A stretch of 64,000 bases of DNA from Thalassomonas viridans (GCF_000948985.2 NZ_CP059733.1:3286001-3350000), one strand, 5' to 3'. Numbered from the stretch's first letter, positions 8,588 through 17,348 are shown. The notes: generated by a model from the sequence alone, not told the origin. Numbers and translations: made by a program.

Positions 8588-10186
8588 ATGAAAATGTTCC
8601 AATTTAAACATCCCAAACTATTTGCGGGGGCTGTTATTGCCAGTACGCTTATTGCCTGGCAAGCACAAGCTTCCAGTCACAGGGAAGCCCCGAATATCAG
8701 CCGCTTCCCGACCTTAGATTCAACGGACTTTTTTGTCTTTAACAGTTATGAATCCGGGCGGGAAGATTATGTGACCCTGATCGCCAACTATATTCCCCTC
8801 CAGGATGCCTATGGCGGGCCTAATTATTTCGCCATGGACCAGGATGCGGTTTATAACATTCATATAGATAACGACGGTGATGCCGTCGAGGATATCACCT
8901 TTGCCTTTAAATTTAACAACAGCCTGCCCGCCAACAATAAGGGGCTGGCATTAACCATAGGCGATGAAGCGGATCCGAAAACAGTGGCGGTGCCGCTGAA
9001 AAATATCGGTGCGATTTTTTTTGCCGATCAAAGTGCGGCGAACTTTATCGAGTCCTATAAATTAAGCATACGTTACGGTGAAAGAGGTAAATCTACCCGT
9101 TTAACTACCCCGGTAAGCAGTGACGGTATTTTTTATAAACCACTGGATTATATCGGCTTTAAAACCTTTGGCGGTGCAGGGGGCTATCAGGCCTATGCCG
9201 AGCAGTTTATTTACTCTGTAGATATTCCCGGTTGCGCAGCCCCGGCCAGGATGTTTGCCGGGCAAAGGAAAGATCCTTTTGTGGTCAACCTGGGAAAAAT
9301 CTTTGATCTGGTGAATTTTGTCCCGGTAGAAGGGGACAGTACCCCGGGCCTGGGGGACGGCGGCGGATTCCCCGGCGGCATCACCCAGTCAGCGGATAAT
9401 GATGATTTAATCGATAAAAATGTTACTTCCCTTGCCATCGAAGTGCCCAAGGCGTGCATCACCGGCGAAGGCAACGGCAATATCGGTGCCTGGACCAGTG
9501 CCCGTCTGCCCCAGGTACGTATTTTAAATCCCAGGGCCACTTTTGCCAGGCCGGATATTAGCGGCGGGGCAAAGGTGCAGGTGTCCCGACTGGGAGCGCC
9601 CTTGGTGAATGAGCTGGTGATCGGCCTGAAAGATAAAGACAGGTTTTCCAGCGCCAAGCCGAAAAACGATGGCCAGTTTGCCGATTATGTTACCCATCCC
9701 AGCCTGGCGGAGTTGTTAAATATTTTATTTAAAGATGCCGTTAACCAGACCTTAGGCACAAATATCGCTACCCTGGCGCCGACGAATTTTCCCCGCAATG
9801 ATCTGGTGACCGCCTTTTTAACCGGCTTTTCCGGGGTTAACCAGTTAGCTGAGATCACCCCGTCGGAAATGTTAAGGCTAAATACCGGCATAACGGCAAC
9901 AGCGCCGGATGCGCAGTCACCGCTGGGGGTTATCGACGGTGATTTGTCCGGTTTCCCCAATGGCCGCCGCCCGGGGGATGATGTCGTTGATATCGCCCTG
10001 CGCGTCATCATGGGGCGCTTGTGTTATCCCATAGATGTTAACGGTACAGCCATAGATTTAGGTTTGTGCACGCCGTCCGATGCCAGCGTTGGCCTGGTGC
10101 CTTTTACCGACGGCGCCCCCAGCAATGCCGGCATGATGAAAACAAGCTTTCCCTATTTAGCCGCTCCCATTCCGGGTGCCCAGTAA
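8588..10186 (+). CDS. DUF4331-family secreted protein
   Basis: 532 aa from ATG 8588 (GAAGGA upstream). Signal peptide ends near residue 29 (IAWQAQA), and the mature protein begins SSHREAPNISRFPTLDSTDFFVFNS, the signature opening of DUF4331 proteins. The remaining blocks (LIANYIPLQDAYGGPNY, YNIHIDNDGDAVEDITFAF, RKDPFVVNLGKIFDLVN) also fit this family. DUF4331 proteins are exported with unknown biochemistry. Here the gene follows an ECF sigma/anti-sigma pair and precedes an Ig-like lipoprotein, a TPR-like protein and a HupE-like protein; I believe similar groupings occur in other marine bacteria. Spacing to the next gene is 10 bases, so an operon is likely. Confidence 0.88.
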   Translation: MKMFQFKHPKLFAGAVIASTLIAWQAQASSHREAPNISRFPTLDSTDFFVFNSYESGREDYVTLIANYIPLQDAYGGPNYFAMDQDAVYNIHIDNDGDAVEDITFAFKFNNSLPANNKGLALTIGDEADPKTVAVPLKNIGAIFFADQSAANFIESYKLSIRYGERGKSTRLTTPVSSDGIFYKPLDYIGFKTFGGAGGYQAYAEQFIYSVDIPGCAAPARMFAGQRKDPFVVNLGKIFDLVNFVPVEGDSTPGLGDGGGFPGGITQSADNDDLIDKNVTSLAIEVPKACITGEGNGNIGAWTSARLPQVRILNPRATFARPDISGGAKVQVSRLGAPLVNELVIGLKDKDRFSSAKPKNDGQFADYVTHPSLAELLNILFKDAVNQTLGTNIATLAPTNFPRNDLVTAFLTGFSGVNQLAEITPSEMLRLNTGITATAPDAQSPLGVIDGDLSGFPNGRRPGDDVVDIALRVIMGRLCYPIDVNGTAIDLGLCTPSDASVGLVPFTDGAPSNAGMMKTSFPYLAAPIPGAQ

Positions 10187-10196
10187 GGAGTACGTT

Positions 10197-10724
10197 ATGT
10201 TTTACCTGAAGAACCTAAACGGCGTTAACGTATGCCATATGGCTGTATTCACTGTCACCTTAGTGCTGCTCTCTGCATGCAGCAAAGGCCATAAAGGGGA
10301 TGAGGCCGATCCGGTTAACCAGCCTCCTAAGGTGATGGCGCAAGCTTTTACCACACAAACCGAGGTGGTCATTGAGGACAGGCTGGCAGCCGAGGATCCC
10401 GAGGGGCAGGCTTTAAGTTTTACCCTGGTACAGACGCCTTTATCAGGGCAGCTTTTCCTGGCGGATGACGGCGTTTTTACCTACCTGCCGAATGAGGAAG
10501 TCACCGGTAGCGACAGTTTTGTTTTCAGTGTCAGCGACGGGGTTAATCCTGCGGTAACGGCAAGGGGGAATATCACCATAGAAGCGCTTATGGTGAATTT
10601 TTCCAGCTTTAGCCGCAATGCCCTGAATCAGCAAGCAGACGATGTGCCGTTAAGCCTTAACGGCCGGACATTTACTGATGATGTTGACTCGGCAGATTTT
10701 TATCAAGATCTGTTTCTTTTTTAA
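10197..10724 (+). CDS. Small lipoprotein with Ig/cadherin-like domain
   Basis: 175 aa from ATG 10197 (AAGGAG at -7). Signal peptide with lipobox LLSAC (Cys about 25). The next ~100 residues (NQPPKVMAQAFTTQTEVV, EDPEGQALSF, GVFTYLPNEEVTGSDSFVFSVSDG) match the bacterial Ig-like/cadherin-like repeat found in adhesins and extracellular enzymes. A short tail follows without known motif. It is a single-domain envelope protein in the DUF4331 operon, and its role is unknown. Confidence 0.75.
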   Translation: MFYLKNLNGVNVCHMAVFTVTLVLLSACSKGHKGDEADPVNQPPKVMAQAFTTQTEVVIEDRLAAEDPEGQALSFTLVQTPLSGQLFLADDGVFTYLPNEEVTGSDSFVFSVSDGVNPAVTARGNITIEALMVNFSSFSRNALNQQADDVPLSLNGRTFTDDVDSADFYQDLFLF

Positions 10725-10780
10725 TTTTTTGCCTTAACACAAACAGGCTAGGGACGGCCTGGTGCAAATCAGGAGGAGAT

Positions 10781-11860
10781 ATGAAAAAGTTATGTTTTGC
10801 CTTAAGCGGTTACTTATTGATAGGCATTATCTGCTATAGCCGGTTAGTCCAGGCACAAGCCTATATTCCCGTCGATAATGCCGAAATATTAACGGCCGAA
10901 GTGGCAGCCCGGCCGCAGCAAAAACTTTCCCTGGCTGAGCTGGCGGCTTTGCTCGAACAAGGGCAACTAGCTGGTCAGGGGGAAGAGGTTCTGGGCAGGA
11001 TAAGGCCCCAGATACAGGCTTATTACCGGCAAGATCCCGGGTGGGAAAGCGCCTATTTATATGCCCGGGTATTGCAGCGTGAGCATGCGTTTGGCGAGGC
11101 CCTTGATGTTTTAGCTCCCGTGCTGGCCAAAGCGCCGGATCAGGTAAATGTCCGTCTGCTCCAGGCCAGTATTTTAATGGTGCAGGGGCATTATGAACGC
11201 GCCAAACAAAGTTGCCTGGCTTTAACCGGACATATTGAAATCGCCGTTATTGCCGCATGTGCCCTAGATGCGTTCAGCCAGGGACTGAGCCGGGAGCCTG
11301 AGCAGTTGGCACAACTTGCGCTCTATTATCAAACCTTAGCCGGTTTGTTGGCAAAAAGCGGTGAACAGTCCGAGCGCCTGGCATTATGGTCAAACCAGAT
11401 CCTGGCGGAGATGGCATTGAGGTTAAACCGGCCTTTGGCTGCGCGGCAGCACCTGAGCCGGATATCCCTTGAACTGGCGCCGGTAAGCCTGGTGGCCTTA
11501 TGGGCGGATATTGAACTGGCGCTTGGTGATTATGAAGCCGTACTAACCAGGCTTCCGGCATTGGCCGAGCAGGAGATAAAGCTGCCGGATACCTTATTGT
11601 TGCGCCTGGCCATCGCCGAGCGGAATATCCGTATGCAGCACAAAAAGGTCGGGATTAAATGGCAATCGCAGCTGGCTGAGCGGGTAAAATTAAGGGAGCT
11701 CCGCCGGGACAGGGAACATGCTGCAGATTTGGCCCGTTATTACCTGGATGTTTCTCCCGAACCGGAAAAAGCCAGCTATTGGGCTGCTGTTAACTATCAG
11801 CAGGCGAAAATGGCCAGTGACAGGGGCTTGTTGCAGCGCGCTGCTTCAGCAAGGCCGTAA
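10781..11860 (+). CDS. Secreted helical-repeat (TPR-like) protein
   Basis: 359 aa with a signal peptide (LSGYLLIGIICYSRLVQAQA). The mature part is alpha-helical and rich in A/L/E/Q, with TPR-like hairpins, for example YLYARVLQREHAFGEALDVLAPVLAKAPDQ at about 85-115 and LLQASILMVQGHYERAKQSC at 125-145. A good AGGAGG ribosome-binding site precedes ATG 10781. It lies between the Ig-like lipoprotein and the HupE-like gene, 10 bases from the latter, and is probably a periplasmic scaffold for the same envelope system. Confidence 0.75.
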   Translation: MKKLCFALSGYLLIGIICYSRLVQAQAYIPVDNAEILTAEVAARPQQKLSLAELAALLEQGQLAGQGEEVLGRIRPQIQAYYRQDPGWESAYLYARVLQREHAFGEALDVLAPVLAKAPDQVNVRLLQASILMVQGHYERAKQSCLALTGHIEIAVIAACALDAFSQGLSREPEQLAQLALYYQTLAGLLAKSGEQSERLALWSNQILAEMALRLNRPLAARQHLSRISLELAPVSLVALWADIELALGDYEAVLTRLPALAEQEIKLPDTLLLRLAIAERNIRMQHKKVGIKWQSQLAERVKLRELRRDREHAADLARYYLDVSPEPEKASYWAAVNYQQAKMASDRGLLQRAASARP

Positions 11861-11870
11861 GGGGGTAAAC

Positions 11871-13031
11871 ATGAGAACTTATTTTTGGCTGCTTTGGGGC
11901 TTATGTTCACTGTTGTTCAGCCAGGCGGCAGCGGCCCATCAATTAAGTACGGCCTATCTTAACCTTAATGTGCAAGCGGGCAGTATTTACGGCAGCTGGC
12001 AGGTCAGGGTGAGGGATCTTGAACGATATATTCCCTTTGACAGTTCCGGCAAACAGCAAAATTCGGCTGACGGTAAAATTCTGTGGCATGAGATTATGGC
12101 CAAGACCTCGCAGGTGGTCGACTTTACCCGCGAACAGTTGAGCATCGGCGGTGAAAATGGCCTTTGTCCTTTGGCGGTTGACCGCCAACTGCAGCTGGAC
12201 CGGCACTTTAACCAGCCTTATTTAGTGATCAACTTTACCGGACAGTGCTGGTTAAACCGGCACATGACCTTAAGTTATCAGGCGTTTTTTGCTGAGAATA
12301 CCAGGCATAAGGCGGTAGTGACTGTGCAAAGCTATGGGTTTAATAGCAACAGGTTATTCAGCCAGTCCAGCCGGGAGCAGGTCATTTCTTTGGGAGTAAG
12401 TTCCCGGGGGCAAACCTTTAACCAGTACCTGTATCAGGGGATGATACATATCTGGCAGGGGATTGATCACATTTTGTTTTTGCTGGTTTTGTTATTAACC
12501 GTCGGTTTCAGCAGAACAGCGCCTTACCTGTCGGGCAAAGTACAGCGGCAGGCGAGTTGGCAGGCCATTACCGCGAAAAAGGCTATTTTACGGCAAAGTG
12601 CCTGTTTGATCACTGCCTTCACCTTAGCACATTCTGTTACCCTGACAGCATCGGCTTTAGGTTGGCGCTGGCTGCCGAGTGCTTATATCGAAGGCATTAT
12701 CGCTTTGTCCGTGCTTTTTGCCGCGCTGAACAATATTTATCCCGTGGTTGTTAAGCTGCTCTGGCCGACGCTTTTCTTTGGCTTGTTTCACGGTATGGGG
12801 TTTGCCAGCGTACTGGCTGAGTTGGGGTTGGCCCCGCAGCAGCAGGTATTGAGTATCCTGGCGTTTAACCTGGGGGTAGAACTTGGGCAGCTGGTGATAT
12901 TAATGGTGGCTTTACCACTGCTGATCGCCTTAAGGTTTAAAGCCTGGTACAGCAAATACCTGATACCGGCAGGTTCGGCTGCCATTGCCCTGATTGCTTT
13001 GCAATGGACAGTGGAAAGGTTTTTGCCTTAA
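11871..13031 (+). CDS. HupE/UreJ-family membrane protein
   Basis: 386 aa from ATG 11871 (GGGGG upstream). Signal peptide ends AAAAHQLSTAY, with the mature His-starting end typical of HupE_UreJ_2 proteins. An extracytoplasmic domain of about 170 residues follows, then six or so membrane helices starting with MIHIWQGIDHILFLLVLLLTV. Histidines sit in characteristic places (GIDHI, ALAHS-type LAHSVTL, LFHGMGFASVL). Related HupE proteins are proposed nickel/cobalt permeases, but this subfamily's substrate is unproven. It is the last gene of the 8588 operon. Confidence 0.85.
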   Translation: MRTYFWLLWGLCSLLFSQAAAAHQLSTAYLNLNVQAGSIYGSWQVRVRDLERYIPFDSSGKQQNSADGKILWHEIMAKTSQVVDFTREQLSIGGENGLCPLAVDRQLQLDRHFNQPYLVINFTGQCWLNRHMTLSYQAFFAENTRHKAVVTVQSYGFNSNRLFSQSSREQVISLGVSSRGQTFNQYLYQGMIHIWQGIDHILFLLVLLLTVGFSRTAPYLSGKVQRQASWQAITAKKAILRQSACLITAFTLAHSVTLTASALGWRWLPSAYIEGIIALSVLFAALNNIYPVVVKLLWPTLFFGLFHGMGFASVLAELGLAPQQQVLSILAFNLGVELGQLVILMVALPLLIALRFKAWYSKYLIPAGSAAIALIALQWTVERFLP

Positions 13032-13057
13032 TACTCTTCTGTTTTTTGCGCCGTTTT

Positions 13058-13246
13058 TTAATATGTGGCATTAAGGTCCAGGGTGAAGGCAACGCCGGTT
13101 TCTTTCGGCACTAGGGATATGCTGGCCCCTTGTGCCTGCACCAGCTGCTTGACCAGCGCCAGGCCTATGCCGGTACCCGGATTTAACTTTAAAAAGTTCT
13201 TTAAATTGCTTTTGCCGGTTTCGTTTACCCGGCCCGGCGAAAGCAT
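13058..13246 (-). pseudogene. Remnant of a sensor histidine kinase (ATPase C-terminus)
   Basis: A 62-codon minus-strand frame carries NPGTGIGLALVKQLVQAQGASISL, the G2 box and following helix of the histidine-kinase ATPase domain, and ends normally (GVAFTLDLNATY stop). The H box, N box and G1 box are absent, and the DNA further upstream (13247-13434) does not resemble a kinase. This is the 3' scrap of a deleted sensor kinase, left convergent to the HupE operon. Confidence 0.7.
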
Positions 13247-13434
13247 CTTTTGCTTTCCTGGTAAGCATATTTACATCTGGCAAACCTGGCCGATAACTTG
13301 TGCTAATAACAAATCTCATCTACATTTCATCATAATCAACAGGTGATCACAGGTTGTTAATCACAGATTGATAATTTGCTTGACTGCAACGTCGAACTTT
13401 ATTCACGGTCGGAAACAGCTAATAAGGGAAGTAG

Positions 13435-15054
13435 ATGTTAACAAGGAAGATTATCGCTGAAACATCAGTAGCGCATTTTTTAGCGGATGAAGAATCACGC
13501 CACCTGGCTTTATCTTACTGTGATATCGTTCATTTTACCGATGGCCTTGCCAGTGAAGAAAAGATACGTCACCTGAGTGAGCTTTTACGATCCCGTCCGG
13601 AGCAAACCCAAACGGCACTGTGCCTTTCTTTGCGGGCCAAAGAAAACCTTACCTGCGCCCATGACGAATTGTCTTTATTTGCACTGCAAAGCAATATCAT
13701 CAAGGTGATGGATAAGGTGGATTATTTTGCGCTTGACGCCGAATATGATCTGGTTACCCCTTTGCTTAATTTGATCCCTCCGGAAAAGCGTATCATTACC
13801 CGCAGAATAACCAAGCTGGATCAGCCCGGGGATACCGGGGTGCCTGCACGGCGGAGGCGGGGGTACAGAACCCTGGCCAGCCAATATCAGGCTGACAGTC
13901 AGTTTGATGCCTTTCTCTATCGCGTGATTTGCCCGGACGGCTTAACCGCGCTTGAATTTTTGCATTATAACGGTAACGACAAGCTCATTGCATACGACGA
14001 GGCGGAAGCGGGTTTATGGAGCCGGATATGTGCTTTTTATAAGGGGGCCAGGGTGATTTTTGCCGATTTGCAGCAAACCTCCTTACTGTCGCTTGAGGCT
14101 ATGGAGAAAAGTTACTGCCTGACGGAGTTGCCGGAGGATATTACCGGGGTTTACGGTATTATCGGGGATGCCATTCAACAATCCCTTTCTCCTTTGGCCC
14201 ATAATGCCGGGTTAAGGGCGCTGGAATACCCGGCAATATATCTGCCCTTTAATATTGACGATCTTACCACCTTAGACAATTATATCTCCCGCCTGGCCGC
14301 CATTAACCTGCCGCTGCGCGGGTTAACGGTAACGGCGCCGCTTAAAGCCACTATCGGCCGGCATTACCCGACCACCAGAGAACTGGTCAAACGCGCCTGT
14401 TCGGCCAATGTTCTTAAGGTGGACAATGACCAAATCCAGGTGGATACCACAGATGATGTCGGCCTGACTTTGTTGCTGGAACAGCATAACATCAGTGTTA
14501 AGGGCAAGCGGGTGGCGGTTTTAGGCTGCGGTTGCTCCGGGCGTATCGCCGCAAAAACCTTGCATGAGCAGGGGGCTGAGGTGACATTATTTAACCGCGG
14601 CGTGCAACGTGCCGCCCTGGCGCACAAACTACTGCATTTACCTTGCCTGTCACTGGAAGATTTTCAACCGGATGATTTTGAGGTGCTGGTCAATACCGTG
14701 CCTTTTGCCAGCGACTCGGATATTAGCTTTGATCCTGACCGTCTCGCCCCGAAAATGATTTATATCGACTTCGTTTATACCCCGTTTCCAAATCCTTTAT
14801 TGCAGCAGGCAAATGCCAAGGAATGCAGTGTTATTGACGGCCTGATGATGCTCAAGAGCCAGTTGTTATCGCAATTTTACCGTTTAACCGGCCAGCTGTT
14901 GCCGCCGGAGGCTTGCCAGGTGCTGGAATCGGTGATCACAGAGAAAAAGTCTGCCGGTAAAGTGCCGCACAAGCGTCTTAGCGTGTCAGTGAGCCGACGC
15001 AGAAATAACCCACAGCCGACCGGGCCGGAGAAAACCTGCCGGGAACTTTGTTGA
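13435..15054 (+). CDS. Dehydroquinase-like/shikimate dehydrogenase-like fusion, first domain probably inactive
   Basis: 539 aa. Residues about 1-230 follow the type I 3-dehydroquinate dehydratase fold, but the catalytic lysine segment (usually DIVKIA) reads DAFLYR (158-163) and the SxH-type loop reads TRRITKL. Schiff-base dehydratase activity is therefore unlikely. Residues 237-490 are shikimate/quinate dehydrogenase-like: substrate loop QSLSPLAHN (249-257), catalytic Lys304 in TVTAPLK, Asp in TTDDVG (338-343), Rossmann loop GCGCSGRIA (364-372) and C-terminal DGLMMLKSQ. This arrangement resembles plant DHQ-SDH and fungal AROM ends. Since the flanking genes look biosynthetic, a specialised quinate/shikimate- or aminoquinate-type oxidoreductase is more likely than the housekeeping AroE. 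The C-terminal tail is basic. Confidence 0.82.
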   Translation: MLTRKIIAETSVAHFLADEESRHLALSYCDIVHFTDGLASEEKIRHLSELLRSRPEQTQTALCLSLRAKENLTCAHDELSLFALQSNIIKVMDKVDYFALDAEYDLVTPLLNLIPPEKRIITRRITKLDQPGDTGVPARRRRGYRTLASQYQADSQFDAFLYRVICPDGLTALEFLHYNGNDKLIAYDEAEAGLWSRICAFYKGARVIFADLQQTSLLSLEAMEKSYCLTELPEDITGVYGIIGDAIQQSLSPLAHNAGLRALEYPAIYLPFNIDDLTTLDNYISRLAAINLPLRGLTVTAPLKATIGRHYPTTRELVKRACSANVLKVDNDQIQVDTTDDVGLTLLLEQHNISVKGKRVAVLGCGCSGRIAAKTLHEQGAEVTLFNRGVQRAALAHKLLHLPCLSLEDFQPDDFEVLVNTVPFASDSDISFDPDRLAPKMIYIDFVYTPFPNPLLQQANAKECSVIDGLMMLKSQLLSQFYRLTGQLLPPEACQVLESVITEKKSAGKVPHKRLSVSVSRRRNNPQPTGPEKTCRELC

Positions 15055-15093
15055 AAACCAATGAAACAGGAAAAAAGTGAAGGAGAGCAGGTT

Positions 15094-15912
15094 ATGGGGA
15101 GCAGTGCAGACCTTCAATGTCAGCAGCGGTTGGAGCTCAGTCACTTACTCGGTACCTGGGTGAATGTGAATTCCCGGGCTGATTTTATAGCCCGCTTCGC
15201 CCTTACCCTTGAAGGGGATGCGCTTAAGTTAACCCTTTTATCGACATCCGGGGCCTGTGAGCAAACACAGCTACATCTGGATGTTCATCCCGTGGCCAGT
15301 CCTGGCAGTGAGCTGGCCACGGGTTTTTATCACTATCGGCAGGCATCGGGGAGCATCTTTGCCGCCAATGAAAAAAATGGCGTTCTGGTACTGCAAAGTT
15401 ACAGGCAGCAGGTTGAAAATCAAAAAGATAATTTGCTGACCCGGGAATTTTATTACCGTGAGGCAAGCTTAGAGCCTGTTGATAAAAATGCACAAAATCT
15501 GCAGTTCCCTGGAGGGAAAACCGAGGCTGCAATCAGGGAGCAGGCAGGGGAAAATATCCAGGCAAAGGAGAATTTCCAGGCCCTGGCGGGCAACTGGCAT
15601 AATACTTATCGTCAAAGCCGCTGGATGAAGGCCTTTGCCATAGAAAAGACCCCGTCGGCCTGGGAACTGGAGGTTTTTGGCGATTGTAACGGCGTGACCT
15701 GGCCTAAGATGACACTAACCCCTTATAGCTTCGATGTGCAGGAAATGGGGTTTGTCGCCTATTGCGATTTAGGTAGTGTCAGTGGCCTGTTTTGTGCCTA
15801 TTCCAACAAGGGCCTGATAGTGGTCAGCGTCTTTTTTGCTGCGGATAAGGGCGGGCCGGGGCAGCCGGCAGTTAAAACCTTTTGCCGTGAATTTTATGCC
15901 AAGCCGGGCTGA
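15094..15912 (+). CDS. Two-domain protein of a small lipocalin-like repeat family
   Basis: 272 aa from ATG 15094, set by AAGGAG eight bases upstream; an ATG at 15061 lacks this. Two copies of a ~115-residue beta-rich unit are visible. Each opens with a GxWxN motif (LLGTWVNVNS; LAGNWHNTYR) and closes with an F-C/T-R-E-F-Y motif (LTREFYYRE; FCREFYAKPG). The single-domain proteins at 39941 and 40417 share this pattern. No signal peptide, so cytoplasmic. The fold looks like a small beta-barrel (lipocalin/avidin-like), which is inference; I know no function. It sits 39 bases after the dehydrogenase-like gene and ahead of the flavoenzyme. Confidence 0.7.
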   Translation: MGSSADLQCQQRLELSHLLGTWVNVNSRADFIARFALTLEGDALKLTLLSTSGACEQTQLHLDVHPVASPGSELATGFYHYRQASGSIFAANEKNGVLVLQSYRQQVENQKDNLLTREFYYREASLEPVDKNAQNLQFPGGKTEAAIREQAGENIQAKENFQALAGNWHNTYRQSRWMKAFAIEKTPSAWELEVFGDCNGVTWPKMTLTPYSFDVQEMGFVAYCDLGSVSGLFCAYSNKGLIVVSVFFAADKGGPGQPAVKTFCREFYAKPG

Positions 15913-15969
15913 GATGTAACGGGCTAAGGTTTATTTATCAGGAGCTTGCGGATAACTACAGGGACAGAT

Positions 15970-17184
15970 ATGAGTAATCAATTAAAAACAAGGGCAATAA
16001 CGGCTGATCCCGCCAAGCAGATCGCGGCGCTTGAGTCCCTGTCGCAGGAAGTATTTAGCCAGAGGGCCCATGATTACGATCTGGAAGCCAGGTTTCCGGC
16101 GGAAAACTTTACCGATCTCTTTCATATCAATGCCCTGGCGGCGCCGGTCGACCCGCACTTCGGCGGCCTGGGGTTTGCGCCTGAATACGGCAATATTGGC
16201 GCCTTATGGCGCATGACCCGGGCTATTGCCAAGGCAGACCTGTCGTTCGCCCGCTGCTGGGAAGGACACAATAATGCCCTGATGCTGATAGATAAATTAG
16301 CCAACGGGGAGCAGAAACAACGCTGGTTTAGTGAGATTACAGCAAAAGGCCACCGCTGGGCCGCCTGGAGCGGTGAGCCGCAAACTAAGTTGCCCCACCA
16401 GCAATACAGCATAGGCACCCGGGTAGAACAGCGGGATTCGGGATATGTGCTTAACGGCAACAAGGTTTTCGCCACCAGTTGTGCCGGGGCCAACCGGGCC
16501 ATTTTACTGGTGAGCCTGGCAGGACCGGGAGGGGCAAGGGAGGTTCGTGACGGGGAAAATAACCTGCTGATGCTGGCCTGTGACTTATCCGATCCCAGTA
16601 TCAGCTTTGACGGCCAGTGGTGGGATCCCATCGGCATGCGCTCTACCGTGTCTTATAAAGTGAACTTCGATAATACCTTTATCCCGGCCAAAGATTGCAT
16701 CGGGGAAGTCGGCGACTTCCTGACCCGGGACATGCAAAGCCGCTTTACCCCCCATTACGGGGTCAGCTTTCTTGGGGCATTGGATGCCGCCTATGAATAT
16801 ACCCTTAAGATCATTAACAGCCAGCACAGGCAGCAAGATCCTTATGTGCAGCAGCATATTGCCCGGGTGAGGCTCAATATCGATACCTTACATCTGTGGA
16901 TGCAGCAGGTGGCGGCCAGCCTGGATAAACAGCAATTTGATGTTGCACGTGAACAAGGCGCACAATTTCGCTACCTGGCAGAGCAACTGGCGCAGGAAGG
17001 GGTGGCCTTATGTATCAAAATTTGCGGTGCCCGCTGCCTGAATAAGCCCAGTGCGCTGGAGCGCATTTACCGGGATCTGACCATTTATGTACAGCATGAC
17101 AATGCCGATCATATCCTAGCCACCATCGGCAGGAGGGCGCTGGGGTTACAGGTGGATAATGCCTTTTTTAAACTAAAGGCTTGA
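15970..17184 (+). CDS. Acyl-CoA dehydrogenase-family flavoprotein
   Basis: 404 aa from ATG 15970 (AGGGAC upstream); a TTG at 15946 is less likely. The architecture is that of acyl-CoA dehydrogenases: helical N-terminal domain (ENFTDLFHINALAAPVDPHFGGLG), middle beta domain (WAAWSGEP, GYVLNGNKVFATSCAGANRAIL, DPIGMRSTVSYKVNF) and C-terminal helical domain ending with QHDNADHILATIGRRALG. Members of this branch include FAD dehydrogenases and flavin-dependent hydroxylases or N-oxygenases used in secondary metabolism. I cannot confirm the catalytic base. It is probably a tailoring oxidoreductase of the 13435-20126 gene set. Confidence 0.82.
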   Translation: MSNQLKTRAITADPAKQIAALESLSQEVFSQRAHDYDLEARFPAENFTDLFHINALAAPVDPHFGGLGFAPEYGNIGALWRMTRAIAKADLSFARCWEGHNNALMLIDKLANGEQKQRWFSEITAKGHRWAAWSGEPQTKLPHQQYSIGTRVEQRDSGYVLNGNKVFATSCAGANRAILLVSLAGPGGAREVRDGENNLLMLACDLSDPSISFDGQWWDPIGMRSTVSYKVNFDNTFIPAKDCIGEVGDFLTRDMQSRFTPHYGVSFLGALDAAYEYTLKIINSQHRQQDPYVQQHIARVRLNIDTLHLWMQQVAASLDKQQFDVAREQGAQFRYLAEQLAQEGVALCIKICGARCLNKPSALERIYRDLTIYVQHDNADHILATIGRRALGLQVDNAFFKLKA

Positions 17185-17186
17185 CT

Positions 17187-17348
17187 AGGGCCTGTTTATC
17201 TTTGGAGGGGGTGAAGATTTTTGAGCGGTTTATTCACCTATCAAGGCAGAAAAATGGATGTGTAGTTATTCTACATGACATTTTTCTAACGCCGATAGGA
17301 GGAAAAACAGCCAAAAAGCTCATTCACGGCCAAAGATAAACAGGCCCT
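17187..17348. repeat. 162-bp palindromic MITE-like element
   Basis: Terminal inverted repeats of 19 bases are perfect: AGGGCCTGTTTATCTTTGG at 17187-17205 and its complement at 17330-17348. The interior continues as an imperfect palindrome (GTGAA near 17211 with TTCAC near 17324; AGAAAAATG with CATTTTTCT; GTGTAG with CTACAT around a short loop). The whole element can fold into one long hairpin. No coding frame is present. It lies directly after the flavoenzyme stop and splits it from the 17423 gene. Size, perfect ends and lack of genes fit a miniature inverted-repeat transposable element or a mobile regulatory palindrome. Target duplications are not evident. Confidence 0.75.

Noticed and set aside
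13435..15054. Housekeeping aroE/aroD gene
   Set aside because: The dehydroquinase half lacks its catalytic Lys and His, the nucleotide loop is altered and the neighbours are oxidative enzymes; a specialised enzyme is more likely.
17187..17348. Could be a Rho-independent terminator of the flavoenzyme gene
   Set aside because: The stem is far longer than a terminator, the ends are perfect 19-mers and no T run follows; it fits a MITE-like element better.
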